Shown here in pieces: positions 1 to 9,575 of a stretch of DNA of 64,000 nucleotides. The translations under genes were made by a program, and so were the position numbers. Position 1 is the first letter of the stretch. Each line of letters starts with the position of its first letter. The notes under the pieces are model-generated. The model was not told the DNA's origin, did not search any database, and saw only the letters and a program-made list of their open reading frames with translations. Source of the stretch: CAVPDE01 sp963707125 (GTDB lineage: Bacteria; Desulfobacterota; DSM-4660; Desulfatiglandales; HGW-15); assembly GCA_963707125.1 (NCBI GenBank), contig CAVPOU010000020.1:62001-126000 (forward strand). The letters run 5' to 3'.

Positions 1-307
1 CGGATATGGGCGAGACCGAGATCCCACAGTTCCCGATGACATCGGTCGTCACACCCTGCAGGATTTTATCGTCACATCGCGGGTTCACGAGCAAGTACAC
101 ATCATCGTGGCTGTGGGCATCGAAGAATCCCGGGCAAACGGTCAGGCTATCTGCGCTAATGACCCGCTTGGCGGTCGCGGGATCGATGTCTTTGGCAATC
201 CGGGCGATCTTGCCCCCGGAAATCCCAATGTCCGCCTTGAAATAGGGGTTCCCGGCTCCATCGATCAGACGTCCATCTTTTATCAGCAAATCGAATTTTG
301 CACTCAC
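1..307 (-). CDS. N-acyl-D-amino-acid deacylase (D-aminoacylase), 5' part
   Basis: Reading leftward from a GTG at 307, the frame is open to the window edge (about 102 residues), so only the N-terminus is present. It begins VSAKFDLLIKDGRLIDGAG, the beta-sandwich start of amidohydrolases, followed by the metal-binding HxH in PGFFDAHSHDD and by a GNCGIS motif typical of D-aminoacylases. A GAGGTG ribosome binding site lies 7 nt upstream of the GTG. The family removes the acyl group from N-acyl-D-amino acids in the cytoplasm, using zinc. The substrate (D-Glu, D-Asp or neutral) cannot be told from this part. Family members are normally close to 500 residues, so about 80 percent lies outside the window. 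Confidence 0.85.
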   Translation of the reverse strand, partial: MSAKFDLLIKDGRLIDGAGNPYFKADIGISGGKIARIAKDIDPATAKRVISADSLTVCPGFFDAHSHDDVYLLVNPRCDDKILQGVTTDVIGNCGISVSPIS

Positions 308-746
308 TGTAAGGCACCTCTTCTGTTATAATAATTCTGTTATGAACCCCACGCGCTTTTGTATCTCACAGTGTGTTTTTGAGTCAATGCCATTCTTAGT
401 CAGTTTCAAAACTTTCCGAGAGAATCAGGGAAATTGGCGTTGAGCTTTGCTCGTCTAATGAAAATAAGCCTCGATCTTTCGATCTCTCAAGATAAAACTC
501 TCCGGTTCAACGGATTCCCATTCTTTTGCTTGACTTTTGGACGTTTTTGTCTTCCCATGGTTTAGGTGTTTTCCCTTTCATACTCCTGACCTCCATGTAG
601 GAGGTTAGTCCATACAAGAACCCATCAAAATGTGCGAGCTTTGCTCCTTTTGGAGCCGGACTATGTTTCTCACTGAACACCTCTGCTCTTGAATGGCAAA
701 TTGTGGTTGTATCACTGCTTGAGATTACACTGGAGGTTGAACTCAA
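308..746. other. Intergenic stretch between divergent genes
   Basis: No convincing gene. The minus-strand open frame across 507-827 has no family resemblance and overlaps khpA, so I treat it as chance. The region should hold the promoters of the divergent deacylase and khpA genes, but I see no strong consensus boxes. Confidence 0.4.
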
Positions 747-977
747 ATGAAGGAACTGGTCGAACGTATGGCAAAGGCTCTGGTGGACACTCCTGAACAG
801 GTTGTGGTCACGGAAATACAGGGACACAATGTTACGGTGATTGAATTAAGAGTGGCTAAGGGTGACGTTGGAAAAGTGATTGGCAAGCATGGGCGCACAG
901 CAGAAGCGATCCGGTGCATACTGACAGGGGCCTCTGCCAAAATAAAGAAACGGTGTGTTCTCGAAATACTGGACTAG
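747..977 (+). CDS. khpA: KH-domain RNA-binding protein KhpA
   Basis: A 76-residue protein that is almost entirely one KH domain. The signature GKVIGKHGRTAEAIR contains the GxxG loop that contacts single-stranded RNA. It starts MKELVERMAKALVDTPEQV, as in the YlqC/KhpA family. GGAGG lies about 10 nt before the ATG. KhpA usually pairs with KhpB (Jag) and binds many RNAs in the cytoplasm. In many genomes it lies in an rpsP-khpA-rimM-trmD operon, but here it stands alone, followed by a convergent ATPase fragment. Length and motif are as expected for the family. Confidence 0.88.
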   Translation: MKELVERMAKALVDTPEQVVVTEIQGHNVTVIELRVAKGDVGKVIGKHGRTAEAIRCILTGASAKIKKRCVLEILD

Positions 978-1040
978 ACTTTGCGTTGCAGTATCTAATC
1001 AAGACCCTCGATGCTGTATGCGAAATAGTCATCCCACCTA

Positions 1041-1418
1041 TCAGCGCGTCCCCTTAACGAGAAGGATCGTGTTGCCGATCACGCTCAGGCTGCTGAGAAG
1101 CATAGCAGACACAGCAATGAGAGGATTCAGCAGCCCACTCATAGCAATTGGAACAGCAATGAAGTTGTAGAGACCGGAGAAAAAGAGGTTCTGGCGAATC
1201 TTTTTGTTCACTCTTGCTGCAAGCTTCAGAAAATCGAGAATCTGTTCGGGATCTCCACGCATCAGGGTTCTGATCTCGTCCCCAAAAACAAACACCGCAC
1301 TCAGGTTCCCTGCCGTGCTCATGTAGACGTGGGAGTAACCTGAGCCGAGATCCAAGGAATCTTCATTCGTTTGAGTCCTCCCCTCTTTTAATGGCACGGT
1401 AGATTTTCGCAATCCCAA
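1041..1418 (-). pseudogene. C-terminal fragment of a P1B-type (CopA-like) metal ATPase
   Basis: The readable frame ends in NKKIRQNLFFSGLYNFIAVP, then a glycine/leucine-rich membrane helix and SSLSVIGNTILL. These are the last two membrane segments of heavy-metal P1B ATPases. A degraded piece of the preceding hinge (DLGSGYSHVYMSTAGNL, compare GSGTDVA..SAD) is also visible. No ATP-binding, DKTGT or CPC part exists upstream, because MenG occupies that DNA. The first 19 codons overlap the 3' end of menG in another frame, so the true start, if any, is probably a later TTG or ATG. It is either a deletion remnant or a small membrane protein translationally coupled to MenG. Confidence 0.55.
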
Positions 1419-2076
1419 GCGAGAGCTTCTTTACCCCAAGGATCATAAAGCCGGCAGCAGCAATCTCCTGGAGAAAGTCCTTTTCGGCCGGGAACCGATG
1501 AACGGATCTTGTTAGATAGGTGTACGCATAGTCTGTCCTGGAGAGCCAGTTGCCTAAAGGCGGCATGATGTGATCGAGGTAGAACCGATAAAGCGTTCCG
1601 AACACAGGGTGGTCCGGACAGTCAAACTCCATGATCCAGAGCTGGCCTCCCTTTTTGAGAACACGCGAAATCTCGTTTAGAACGTCGTGCCTCTCTTCGA
1701 TGTTTCGGATGCCAAAGGCCATGGTCGCGCCATCGATGGAGCCGGCTTTGAGAGGCAACCGGCGGGCATCCCCAAGATTGAGGTCGATACGTCTCCACAG
1801 ACCTTTGGCTTGGACTTTCCTCTGACCGATGGCGAGCATGCGGGGCGAGAAGTCCAGTCCTGCGACCCTTACCCCAGGATGATGAATGCAGATTTCCATA
1901 GCGAGCTCTGCGGTGCCTGTTGCCAGATCCAGGACCACGCCGCCTCGCGGGACCTTGATGGATCTGGCCAGAGTCCGCCTCCACGAGATGTCTCGACCCA
2001 GAGATAGAAAGCTGTTCTGGAAGTCGTAGGAGAAAGCGATGGACTCAAACATTCGCTTTACTTGAAATTCATCCAC
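1363..2076 (-). CDS. menG: Demethylmenaquinone methyltransferase MenG/UbiE
   Basis: A 237-residue class I SAM methyltransferase. It has the family N-terminus (VKRMFESIAFSYDFQNSFLS), motif I VLDLATGTAELAM, an acidic residue after motif II (GLDFSPRMLAIG) and the MAFGIRNIEERHDVLNEI signature of UbiE/MenG. It transfers a methyl group to demethylmenaquinone, or the ubiquinone precursor, in the last steps of quinone synthesis at the membrane. The MenG name is preferred because the window suggests an anaerobe relying on menaquinone, and the nuo operon nearby would feed that pool. Length matches the family. The P1B-ATPase fragment overlaps its 3' end. Confidence 0.9.
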   Translation of the reverse strand: MDEFQVKRMFESIAFSYDFQNSFLSLGRDISWRRTLARSIKVPRGGVVLDLATGTAELAMEICIHHPGVRVAGLDFSPRMLAIGQRKVQAKGLWRRIDLNLGDARRLPLKAGSIDGATMAFGIRNIEERHDVLNEISRVLKKGGQLWIMEFDCPDHPVFGTLYRFYLDHIMPPLGNWLSRTDYAYTYLTRSVHRFPAEKDFLQEIAAAGFMILGVKKLSLGIAKIYRAIKRGEDSNE

Positions 2077-2254
2077 GACCTATTCCCCCGTCAATCCATC
2101 ATGATCGGTGCATGGGTCTCTTAGGATAGGGTCATGGATGCGCTGAATGCAATATAATTTTCTCGAGACCTACACAGCGATTGCCAAGGGTGTGAAGGGG
2201 ATGTTAGAGTATGAGAGACGGTGATTTGAACAGAACCTGGAAAGGTATTCGCCA

Positions 2255-2626
2255 ATGACGAACGAAACCACCTTGCAAGAAGAACTCAAGGCTGAAATCG
2301 AAGGGAAGCGGTTTGTAAGAGCCGCTGCTCTTGCCAAATCCTCTGCCCTGCCTCTTTCAGAGGTGAAGGATCTTCAGGAAAAGGCGTTGTGGCAAATGGC
2401 TGCTGTCTTTAGAAATGCGGGAGGCGCAAGGGTGCTCTGTGAGCAGTACGGATTTTCCAAAAAAGAGGCTGAGGACCTCTTGAGGCGATGGGCGGAGGAG
2501 CAGCAGAGCAAAGGGGACAAGAAGACTCTTGAGCCTACCTATGATCACGGCACCGGCAAATACCTCACCTTCGAGGAATGGCTCGACCAGTTCTTTAAGC
2601 ACTGGGACGAGCTCCTTACTTCTTGA
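2255..2626 (+). CDS. Hypothetical protein, 123 aa
   Basis: I do not recognise a family. The protein is soluble, helical and highly charged, starting MTNETTLQEELKAEIEGKRF and ending in an aromatic patch (YLTFEEWLDQFFKHWDELL). The middle (AVFRNAGGARVLCEQYGFSKKEAEDLL) could be a small helix-turn-helix or helical bundle. A purine-rich GGAAAGG lies 9 nt before the ATG. It is divergent from menG, with a 178-bp gap that should hold both promoters. The coding look is good: no membrane segment and a balanced composition. Confidence 0.6.
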   Translation: MTNETTLQEELKAEIEGKRFVRAAALAKSSALPLSEVKDLQEKALWQMAAVFRNAGGARVLCEQYGFSKKEAEDLLRRWAEEQQSKGDKKTLEPTYDHGTGKYLTFEEWLDQFFKHWDELLTS

Positions 2627-2804
2627 TCTTTGCGAGGGTTGAAATAGCTCTGGCCGGTCCTCCCCTTTCACCAAAACCTGTTCATCTTTCTTTCGCAATT
2701 CTTATTGCTTGACCTTGTGGGAGCGCGCATCATATGCTGAGTTCATTAAGGGGCAGGTCGGCGTGGCGCGCCCCGGACAAGAGCGAAGCCATGGTGGGCA
2801 TGCG

Positions 2805-3107
2805 TTGAAGAGAACGAGAACGGGCGTATCCATCTTACTGGCGGTCTTCGTGGTGACCGTCATGGGCATCCAACTGGGGGCACTTCAGGCCTCTGCGCTG
2901 GTAAGCGCTCTTGCTGATGAACCGGCTTATGAGGGTATGCAAGCGTGTGTTGATGATCCATTTGAACACGACGATCCATTCTCTTTTCTCACTCCTACCT
3001 CGAGGGAGTTAAATCCTCCAAACAGATCCATAACCGCCTGCAGTCTTTTCTCGCTGCCTGTTTCCATCCGGAATTCACAGCAAGCTCCGCTTGCGCTCCG
3101 TTGTTAG
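2805..3107 (+). CDS. Possible small exported protein
   Basis: From a TTG at 2805 the frame gives LKRTRTGVSILLAVFVVTVM followed by a hydrophobic core and an Ala-rich stretch, which resembles a Sec signal peptide. About 70 residues of unremarkable sequence follow. There is no ATG in frame, no clear ribosome binding site and no family resemblance, so this may be chance. The rest of the 2627-3341 interval holds no other gene I can support. A GGGCGCC-AAG-GGCGCCC hairpin at about 3305-3321 lies just upstream of nhaD. Confidence 0.25.
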   Translation: MKRTRTGVSILLAVFVVTVMGIQLGALQASALVSALADEPAYEGMQACVDDPFEHDDPFSFLTPTSRELNPPNRSITACSLFSLPVSIRNSQQAPLALRC

Positions 3108-3341
3108 AGCTTTGGTCCTCTCGGAGTAGACAGCCGAAGGTCGGCGGCATGGCGTCCTCCGGTCAAACGTTCTACATCGAACCGGTTCCGCATGTTCTGG
3201 GGACTGGCTCTGCTCTCGAAAGAGGATAAACAGGGACGCCTGGAGACCTCCGATCGATTGGCTTCACAAGGCATGGGCTTTGTTCTGTGCACAAGCTTTC
3301 ACCTGGGCGCCAAGGGCGCCCTTCTCAGGAGGTAGAGGAAC

Positions 3342-4673
3342 ATGGATTTCATGCAGATCGCGGCAGGTGCCATTTTTCTTGGGAGCATCTTTTTTGTCAT
3401 CACGGGGTGGATCGACAGCGTTCTGGCTGCTCTTTTGGGAATCATCCTGATGGTCCTCCTTGGGATCATGACCGACATCCAGGCCTTTCAGATGGTCGAC
3501 TGGAACGTCATCATCATTCTCCTGAGCATCTGGATCATATCGGGGTATTTCGGGAAATCAGGAGTCCCTGACTACCTTGCCGCTGTTATCCTCAAGATGT
3601 CAAAAGGCAACGTTGCAGTATTCGTGACTTCCATCGGCGTGCTCGCGGGCTTTGTCTCCATGCTGATAGACAACGTGGTGGTCGTTTTGATGTTCACGCC
3701 TGTGGTTTTCCATGCGTGCAGGCGATTCGGTTTCCCATCCTTTGCGCCCGTCATGTTCGTGGGTCTTTGCGCGAATTTCATGGGAACCGCCATGCTCCTG
3801 GGAGACCTGCCTCCCCAAATGCTCCATAGTGTCACAGGGATTGAATTCGGTGGTTTCCTGTGGCAATCCGGAAGGCCGTCCTCTTTCTTCATCCTTCTCA
3901 TCTCCTATGTTTTTACGTGCGGTTATTTCTTTTGGGTCTTCTCCAAGAAATACAAGGGCATTGTTATGGACGTGTCTTCCATAGAGGGAAACCCCCTGGA
4001 CCACATCAAGGACAAGCCCTTTGCGGTCATTTCTTGCGGGATCTTTGCCCTGACCATACTGGCCATGGCTTTGAGGCCCATTTTCGGTTACGCCCTCGGC
4101 TTTATCGCCATGTGGGGAGCCCTTGCTCTGGTGCTCGTCTTTGAGGTGTTCAAAAGCCGCTTCACGCTTGACATTCCCACCTTCGAAGAGGTCCTTTCCG
4201 AACTCGACTGGAGGGCAATTCTATTTTATGTCTCGCTCTTTTCGCTCGTGGGGGGCCTTGACCATTCAGGGGTGATCAAGACGGTGTCGAGCATGATGAC
4301 CCCGCTGATCGAGAAGAGCCTCATAGCAGGAAGCACCGTGCTCTACTGGGTCACCGCTCCCATCGTAGGGGTTGTTGAACATGATGCTTACATCCTGACG
4401 ATGCTCTATGTTATAAGGGATCTTGGCAACACCCAGGCCATTAACCCATGGCCGCTCTACTGGATGCTCCTCTGGGCAGGTACTCTTGGAAGCAACCTGA
4501 CCATAGCAGGCGCCCCTGCTCTCTTTGTTGCAAAGAATCTGGGTGAAAAGGAGGATCAGAGGAAGGTGGATCTGAAGGAATTCTTGGGCATCACAGCACC
4601 CTACGTCATCGTGTCGCTCGTTTTCTGTTACATTCCGGCGATGCTTATTTGGGTATTACCTTTTTCGAAATAG
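3342..4673 (+). CDS. ArsB/NhaD-family sodium/proton antiporter-like permease
   Basis: A 443-residue integral membrane protein with about eleven hydrophobic segments. Segments such as VDWNVIIILLSIWIISGYF, then SMLIDNVVVVLMFTPVV and later VVEHDAYILTMLY, fit the two inverted halves of the ion-transporter (ArsB/NhaD/SLC13) superfamily. The NhaD branch is favoured by length and by the FMGTAMLLGDLPP region. It would exchange Na+ for protons across the inner membrane. AGGAGG stands 7 nt before the ATG. Its TAG stop overlaps the ribosome binding site of the next gene, so the two are co-transcribed and translationally linked. Confidence 0.75.
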   Translation: MDFMQIAAGAIFLGSIFFVITGWIDSVLAALLGIILMVLLGIMTDIQAFQMVDWNVIIILLSIWIISGYFGKSGVPDYLAAVILKMSKGNVAVFVTSIGVLAGFVSMLIDNVVVVLMFTPVVFHACRRFGFPSFAPVMFVGLCANFMGTAMLLGDLPPQMLHSVTGIEFGGFLWQSGRPSSFFILLISYVFTCGYFFWVFSKKYKGIVMDVSSIEGNPLDHIKDKPFAVISCGIFALTILAMALRPIFGYALGFIAMWGALALVLVFEVFKSRFTLDIPTFEEVLSELDWRAILFYVSLFSLVGGLDHSGVIKTVSSMMTPLIEKSLIAGSTVLYWVTAPIVGVVEHDAYILTMLYVIRDLGNTQAINPWPLYWMLLWAGTLGSNLTIAGAPALFVAKNLGEKEDQRKVDLKEFLGITAPYVIVSLVFCYIPAMLIWVLPFSK

Positions 4674-4681
4674 GAGGCCCT

Positions 4682-5530
4682 ATGGCAATCTTGACCATCT
4701 CGAGGAGGTATGGAAGTGGAGGGCGAGACATCGGGCACGCCGTGGCCGATCTCCTTCACTTTGAATACGTGGACAGGAAAAGGATCCTTGAGGACATCGG
4801 GAAGGCCGGTCAGGCATGGGGAGACTTCGCGAAGCAATATGACGAGAAGCAACCCAGTGTCTATGAAAGGTACAAATGGTCCTTCAGGGGATTTGTCGCA
4901 CTCAATCAGGCTCAGATCCTGGACTATGCCCTGCAGGACAATACGGTGATCATGGGAAGAGGCGGCAACTTCTTGCTCAGGGGCATTCCTTTTGCCTTTC
5001 GGGTCCACCTCAAGGCATCTATGGATGACCGGATTGACCGGCTCATCAAGAGGGAGGGGATCGACAGCGGCAACGCCCGCTGGCTGATAGAGAAAGTGGA
5101 CAAAGAGATGGCGGGCGCGGTCTATCTCATCTATGGCAGTGCATGGGATGACCCGAAGCAATATGACAGGGTGTTTGACACGAGCACCCAGAATGCCGGG
5201 GAAATCGTTACCGCCATCAAGGAGGAACTTCTCAATCGGACGTCCGCCGGCACGGAAAAGGCACGGCAGGTCCTTCAGCTGCGGGCCCTTGCTGCCAAGG
5301 TGAGGGCAAGGATCGCCATAGAACCCACCTTTCCGATTTCCGCGCTTGATGTGAGGCCAAAGGAGGAAGGGCTTATCCAGTACGGCATTATCGTGCGTGG
5401 AGTGGTCTACAACAAGAGCGCCATGGGGCCTATCCAGGAGGCGGCGAAGAAGATCTGCGGGGAGGTGCCCGTAGAATTCGAATTGCAGTATCGCTGGCAC
5501 CCCAGGTTGGGAAAGTGGCACTTCAGATAG
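4682..5530 (+). CDS. Cytidylate kinase-like family protein
   Basis: The ATG at 4682 is chosen because AGGAGG at 4672-4677 precedes it at proper spacing; an in-frame start 33 nt earlier lies inside nhaD. The 282-residue product opens AILTISRRYGSGGRDIGHAV, the glycine-rich P-loop of the cytidylate-kinase-like family (PF13189), and has the RxxGNFLLRG and R-rich lid (RIDRLIKREG) regions. About 80 C-terminal residues form an extra domain of unknown role. The enzyme is predicted to phosphorylate a nucleoside monophosphate or small ligand. Pairing with an antiporter gene suggests a regulatory nucleotide-sensing role, but this is inference. Confidence 0.7.
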   Translation: MAILTISRRYGSGGRDIGHAVADLLHFEYVDRKRILEDIGKAGQAWGDFAKQYDEKQPSVYERYKWSFRGFVALNQAQILDYALQDNTVIMGRGGNFLLRGIPFAFRVHLKASMDDRIDRLIKREGIDSGNARWLIEKVDKEMAGAVYLIYGSAWDDPKQYDRVFDTSTQNAGEIVTAIKEELLNRTSAGTEKARQVLQLRALAAKVRARIAIEPTFPISALDVRPKEEGLIQYGIIVRGVVYNKSAMGPIQEAAKKICGEVPVEFELQYRWHPRLGKWHFR

Positions 5531-5620
5531 GACGTCTGGTCCTTTTGCTGAAGGGGGAGATCCTTGCACCGCTGACTTCCGGAATCATCCGGGCCGTTGA
5601 AGAGTGTGACGAGCGCGATA

Positions 5621-8600
5621 TCAGACCAGCCGCTCGATTTCTTTTCTTTTTTCTTCGAGCTTTTTCCTTGAAATCGGGAACCGGGTTTTCAATTCCTGGG
5701 CAAAGAGAGAAACCCTGAACTCTTCGAGCATCCAGCGGAAGCTTTCCACAGCAGCCTGTTTCTCATTGGAGGTGGAAGGACCAATACTCTCTTTCATCGT
5801 TCGGAGTGCCTCGGCAAATTCCTCAATCTGGGTCTCTTTAGCCTTATCCTTTTCAGGATGATGGGCCCCTCGCTCCGCCCTCACCTCAAGGGCCTTGAGA
5901 TAACGGGGCAAGTGGGTCAAGTCTTCCGGGGAATAAAGGTCTGGAAAGTTTCTTGGGACCAACGCATCGAGCTCTTTTCGGATTTGACCGCAAAGAGCCG
6001 GCACGGCTCCGTTCGAAGGATTTGCTTTCTCGATGGTCTGAAGGGTGGATCGTGTCCTATCGTAGGCCTCTAGGATCCTCACCGCCGTGTTCTTGAGCTC
6101 CTTTCCCGCTTCGAACATGATCTGTTTGCAGGATTCAGCGTGGGCCAGGAACGCTTTTTCCGTGCGCAGATTCTTTCTGAGCAGGTGCCTCCGGAGGGCT
6201 TGATAGAGGAGTTCTTCCATCGCCTGCATTCCACCGAAATATCTTGCTCCTGCATAAGCTTCTGAAGGGAGCGTGAGGGATTTCTGGAGATGCCTGAGAT
6301 CTTTTGCAAGTTGTAGCGTTAGAAGGAGTTGGACTCCCTTTTCATGGGACGCAAGCGCTTGCTGCTGAGTGCGGAACAGGCGAATGCTTGCAGAATCTTT
6401 CTCAGGTGCCAGAGCGGGGTAGGCGAGAAGGCGTTCGGTCAAAGAAACGGTTTCAGGCAATGTTTCGAAATCCCAGGTGGTGATTCCTTGTCGTTCCCAT
6501 TTCTCCAGGGCCCTCTTCCAGGCCGATGAAGACTCCGCCCCATGCCTTCTCTCATCAGACTGGATCAGAAGATGGATGTCCCGGCCTGATTCCAGGGCTT
6601 TTCCTGAATGGTCAACAACGGAAACCCTCATGTTCAGGTGGTCCGGGATCTCCACGCCGGCCCAGACAGAAGCAGGAATGTCCACGCCGAATTTCCTGTA
6701 CACAAAACGCGATAGCGCATTGATCAGAGACGGTTCCCCTTTTTCCATCTCCTGCAAAATGACCTCCACGGTTTGAGGCACAGGCACCAACTGTTTTCTG
6801 TAGCTCTTGGGAAGTCCCTTGATGAGAGCGGTCACTTTCTCTTTCAAGAGCCCTGGCACGCTCCAGTCCAGGCATTCGGGAGGCACCACCGAGACCTGTC
6901 CTGAGGGGACTCTCAGGGTGACCCCGTCTTCCTCCCTGCCGGGAGCAAAGGCGTAGGTGCAGTCGTAGGTCCTTTCTCCCGCAGCCATGCGATCCGGATA
7001 ACGCTCGATTTCTTCGCCAGGCCGGGAAAGCAGGAGATCGTCTTCTTTCAGCCTCAGGAAGGCGTCGCCTCTTTTTTCGTTGATTCTCTTTTTCAGTGTC
7101 CGGATATCATAAACCCCTTCGAGCCTCGCGGAATAAAAGTCCGCAATGGCCGGATCGCCTGCGACAATGTCACGGCGTCTCAGTTTCTCCTCCACGGTTT
7201 TGAGCTTCCGAATGAGAGTCTGGTTGTGGATGAGGAAGGGCAGGGGTTCGACTACCTCTCCTTCCACCAGGGCTTCTTGAACAAAGATGCGGTGTGCCTC
7301 CTCCGGAGAGATCGGGCCGTAGGAGACCGGTCTTCGCTGGACAATGACGAGGCCATACAGGGATACCTGCTCAAAGGCCCGAACTTCTCCGCGGCTCCTG
7401 TCCCAGTGCGGGTCAAAGGCGGTTGACTTGCAAAGGTCTCCGCCCAGAGGTTCGAGCCAATCCGGTTCGATTTTTCCAATGGTCCGTGCAAAGAGGCGGG
7501 AGGTCTTCACGATCTCAGCAGCGACAATCCATGCCGGGGATTTGTTGAACAGGGTGGAGCCAGGGAAGATCATGACTTCTCTTCCCCTTGCCGCCTGGTA
7601 CATGTTTTTCTCTTTTTTTAGGGCAATATTGGACAGGAAACCGCTGAGAACGGATCGGTGGATTCGAGCGTATCGAGAATTCAGCGTGTTCTCTTGAAGA
7701 CCGATCTTCTGCTCTTCCAGAATGCCCCTGATCTGCTCATAGGTGTAAACCCATTCCCTCATGCGGGGATAAGAGAGAAAATACTGCTTGCAGAATTTTC
7801 TCATCTTGTTTTGTGTCTTTAAGGCGTCCCACTCGCGATGGTAACGGTTCCAGATATTCAGGAGCGTGAGGAAATCCGAGTCAGGGTCCTTGAAGGGACT
7901 GTGAGCCTGGTCTGCTTGTGGGGCCTTTTCCGCCGGCCTTTCCCTTGGGTCCTGGATGCTGAGAGCCGCTGCAATGACCGCTACTTCACCCAGACAGCCT
8001 TCCTGGCTTGCTTCGATCATCATCCGCGAGACCCTGGGGTCCAGCGGCATCCGGGCCATGAGCTCGCCTTTGCTGGTGAGTGCAGGCAGATCTCCTTCTC
8101 TGGTGAGGGCACCCAGTTCCACCAAAAGGTCCAAGCCGTCTTTCACGCTTTTTTCGCCAGGCGGATCCAGGAATGGGAACGTGGAGGGCTGGCCCAGTTT
8201 CAGGAAAAGCATGCGCAGGATCACTTCAGCGAGGTTGGACCTCTGAATCTCCGGCAGAGTGAAGGGAGGCCTTGATTCATAGTCCTCTTCAGAATAAAGC
8301 CTGATGCAGACCCCACGCTGAACGCGGCCGCACCGTCCTTTTCTCTGGTCTGCGCTGCTTTGCGATATAGGGCTTATGGGAAGGCTTGTGGTGCGGGTCC
8401 GCGGAAGGTATTGGGAGATCCTGGCCAATCCCGTGTCAATAACATACTTGATTCCCGGGATGGTGAGAGAGGTCTCTGCCACGTTCGTGGCCACAACGAT
8501 TTTGGAACCGCTCACCGAGTAGACCCGTCCCTGCTCAGAGGCCTGGAGCCTGGCAAAGAGGGGGAGGATCGTTGTCCCCGGGTACCGGCGGCCTTCGAGC

Positions 8601-9538
8601 CTTTCACAGGTCTCGAGGATGTCCTCCTCAGTAGGCATGAAGACGAGGATGTCTCCGTACCTTTTCTTCTCTCGAAGACCGTCGATGGCCTTGACGGCCA
8701 TGTCCACGTAGGTGAGCTCACCCTCGTCCTCCAGATCAGGATCGATGGGCAGGTACTCCACTTCCACCGGGTAGGTTCGGCCTTCCACGTTGACGACCGG
8801 TGCATGACCGAAGGCCGCAGAGAACTTCTCCGTGTCCAGCGTGGCGGAAGTAATAATCAGCTTGAGTTCCGGTCTTTGAGGAAGCAAAGTGCGGAGGATT
8901 CCGAGGATGAAATCGATGTTCAGAGTTCTTTCGTGCGCTTCATCGATGATCAGGGTGTCGTACTCATAAAATCCGGGATCCCCCTGGGTTTCGGCAAGGA
9001 GCATTCCGTCGGTCATGATCTTAATGAAAGCCTGCTTGCTGCTTTTATCTCTGAACCTGATTTTGTAACCGACCGATCGGCCCATCCCTTCACCCAGTTC
9101 CTCTGCGATGCGGTGGGCAATGGTGATCGCCGCGATTCTTCTGGGTTGGGTGCATCCGATTTTCCCCGCAAGCCCTCTTCCCGCCTCCAGGCACATCTTG
9201 GGAATCTGGGTACTCTTTCCGCAGCCGGTCTCTCCTGAAACAATGACGACCTGGTTCTCTTTGATCAGCCGGACGATTTGCTCTCGTTTGGAGGTGATGG
9301 GGAGGCTTTCGGGAAAAGTAACTTGGGGCCTGTTGTTGAGACGGTTCTTTCTTTCCTCGACCGAAGTGAGGGCTCGTCGTTCAATCGAGGCAAGAAGGCC
9401 CGCAAGCTTCTCCGGCTCTCCTTTCCGGCCGACCTGCCGGAAGATGCTGTTGAGGCGATTGGACAGGATTTCCCGGTCCCGCAGCATGGTGTGGGGAAGG
9501 AGGGAGCGGAGTTCTCGAATGCGGTTGTTTAGTGACAT
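5621..9538 (-). CDS. hrpA: ATP-dependent RNA helicase HrpA (DEAH box)
   Basis: A 1305-residue DEAH-box helicase. Motif I is GETGCGKST, Ia TQPRR, II DEAH, III SAT, and VI reads QRKGRCGRVQRG. These are followed by winged-helix, ratchet and OB regions and the long C-terminal extension specific to bacterial HrpA (E. coli HrpA is about 1300 residues). The ATG at 9538 is preferred over an upstream in-frame start at 9616 because MSLNNRIREL fits the family start and AGAGG lies just upstream. HrpA unwinds structured RNA and rescues stalled ribosomes in the cytoplasm. A palindromic element lies directly upstream and could place a strong structure in its leader. It is convergent with the kinase-like gene. 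Confidence 0.92.
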   Translation of the reverse strand: MSLNNRIRELRSLLPHTMLRDREILSNRLNSIFRQVGRKGEPEKLAGLLASIERRALTSVEERKNRLNNRPQVTFPESLPITSKREQIVRLIKENQVVIVSGETGCGKSTQIPKMCLEAGRGLAGKIGCTQPRRIAAITIAHRIAEELGEGMGRSVGYKIRFRDKSSKQAFIKIMTDGMLLAETQGDPGFYEYDTLIIDEAHERTLNIDFILGILRTLLPQRPELKLIITSATLDTEKFSAAFGHAPVVNVEGRTYPVEVEYLPIDPDLEDEGELTYVDMAVKAIDGLREKKRYGDILVFMPTEEDILETCERLEGRRYPGTTILPLFARLQASEQGRVYSVSGSKIVVATNVAETSLTIPGIKYVIDTGLARISQYLPRTRTTSLPISPISQSSADQRKGRCGRVQRGVCIRLYSEEDYESRPPFTLPEIQRSNLAEVILRMLFLKLGQPSTFPFLDPPGEKSVKDGLDLLVELGALTREGDLPALTSKGELMARMPLDPRVSRMMIEASQEGCLGEVAVIAAALSIQDPRERPAEKAPQADQAHSPFKDPDSDFLTLLNIWNRYHREWDALKTQNKMRKFCKQYFLSYPRMREWVYTYEQIRGILEEQKIGLQENTLNSRYARIHRSVLSGFLSNIALKKEKNMYQAARGREVMIFPGSTLFNKSPAWIVAAEIVKTSRLFARTIGKIEPDWLEPLGGDLCKSTAFDPHWDRSRGEVRAFEQVSLYGLVIVQRRPVSYGPISPEEAHRIFVQEALVEGEVVEPLPFLIHNQTLIRKLKTVEEKLRRRDIVAGDPAIADFYSARLEGVYDIRTLKKRINEKRGDAFLRLKEDDLLLSRPGEEIERYPDRMAAGERTYDCTYAFAPGREEDGVTLRVPSGQVSVVPPECLDWSVPGLLKEKVTALIKGLPKSYRKQLVPVPQTVEVILQEMEKGEPSLINALSRFVYRKFGVDIPASVWAGVEIPDHLNMRVSVVDHSGKALESGRDIHLLIQSDERRHGAESSSAWKRALEKWERQGITTWDFETLPETVSLTERLLAYPALAPEKDSASIRLFRTQQQALASHEKGVQLLLTLQLAKDLRHLQKSLTLPSEAYAGARYFGGMQAMEELLYQALRRHLLRKNLRTEKAFLAHAESCKQIMFEAGKELKNTAVRILEAYDRTRSTLQTIEKANPSNGAVPALCGQIRKELDALVPRNFPDLYSPEDLTHLPRYLKALEVRAERGAHHPEKDKAKETQIEEFAEALRTMKESIGPSTSNEKQAAVESFRWMLEEFRVSLFAQELKTRFPISRKKLEEKRKEIERLV

Positions 9539-9575
9539 TAAGAATGTGAACCTCTGACCGCAAGCAAACTGGATC

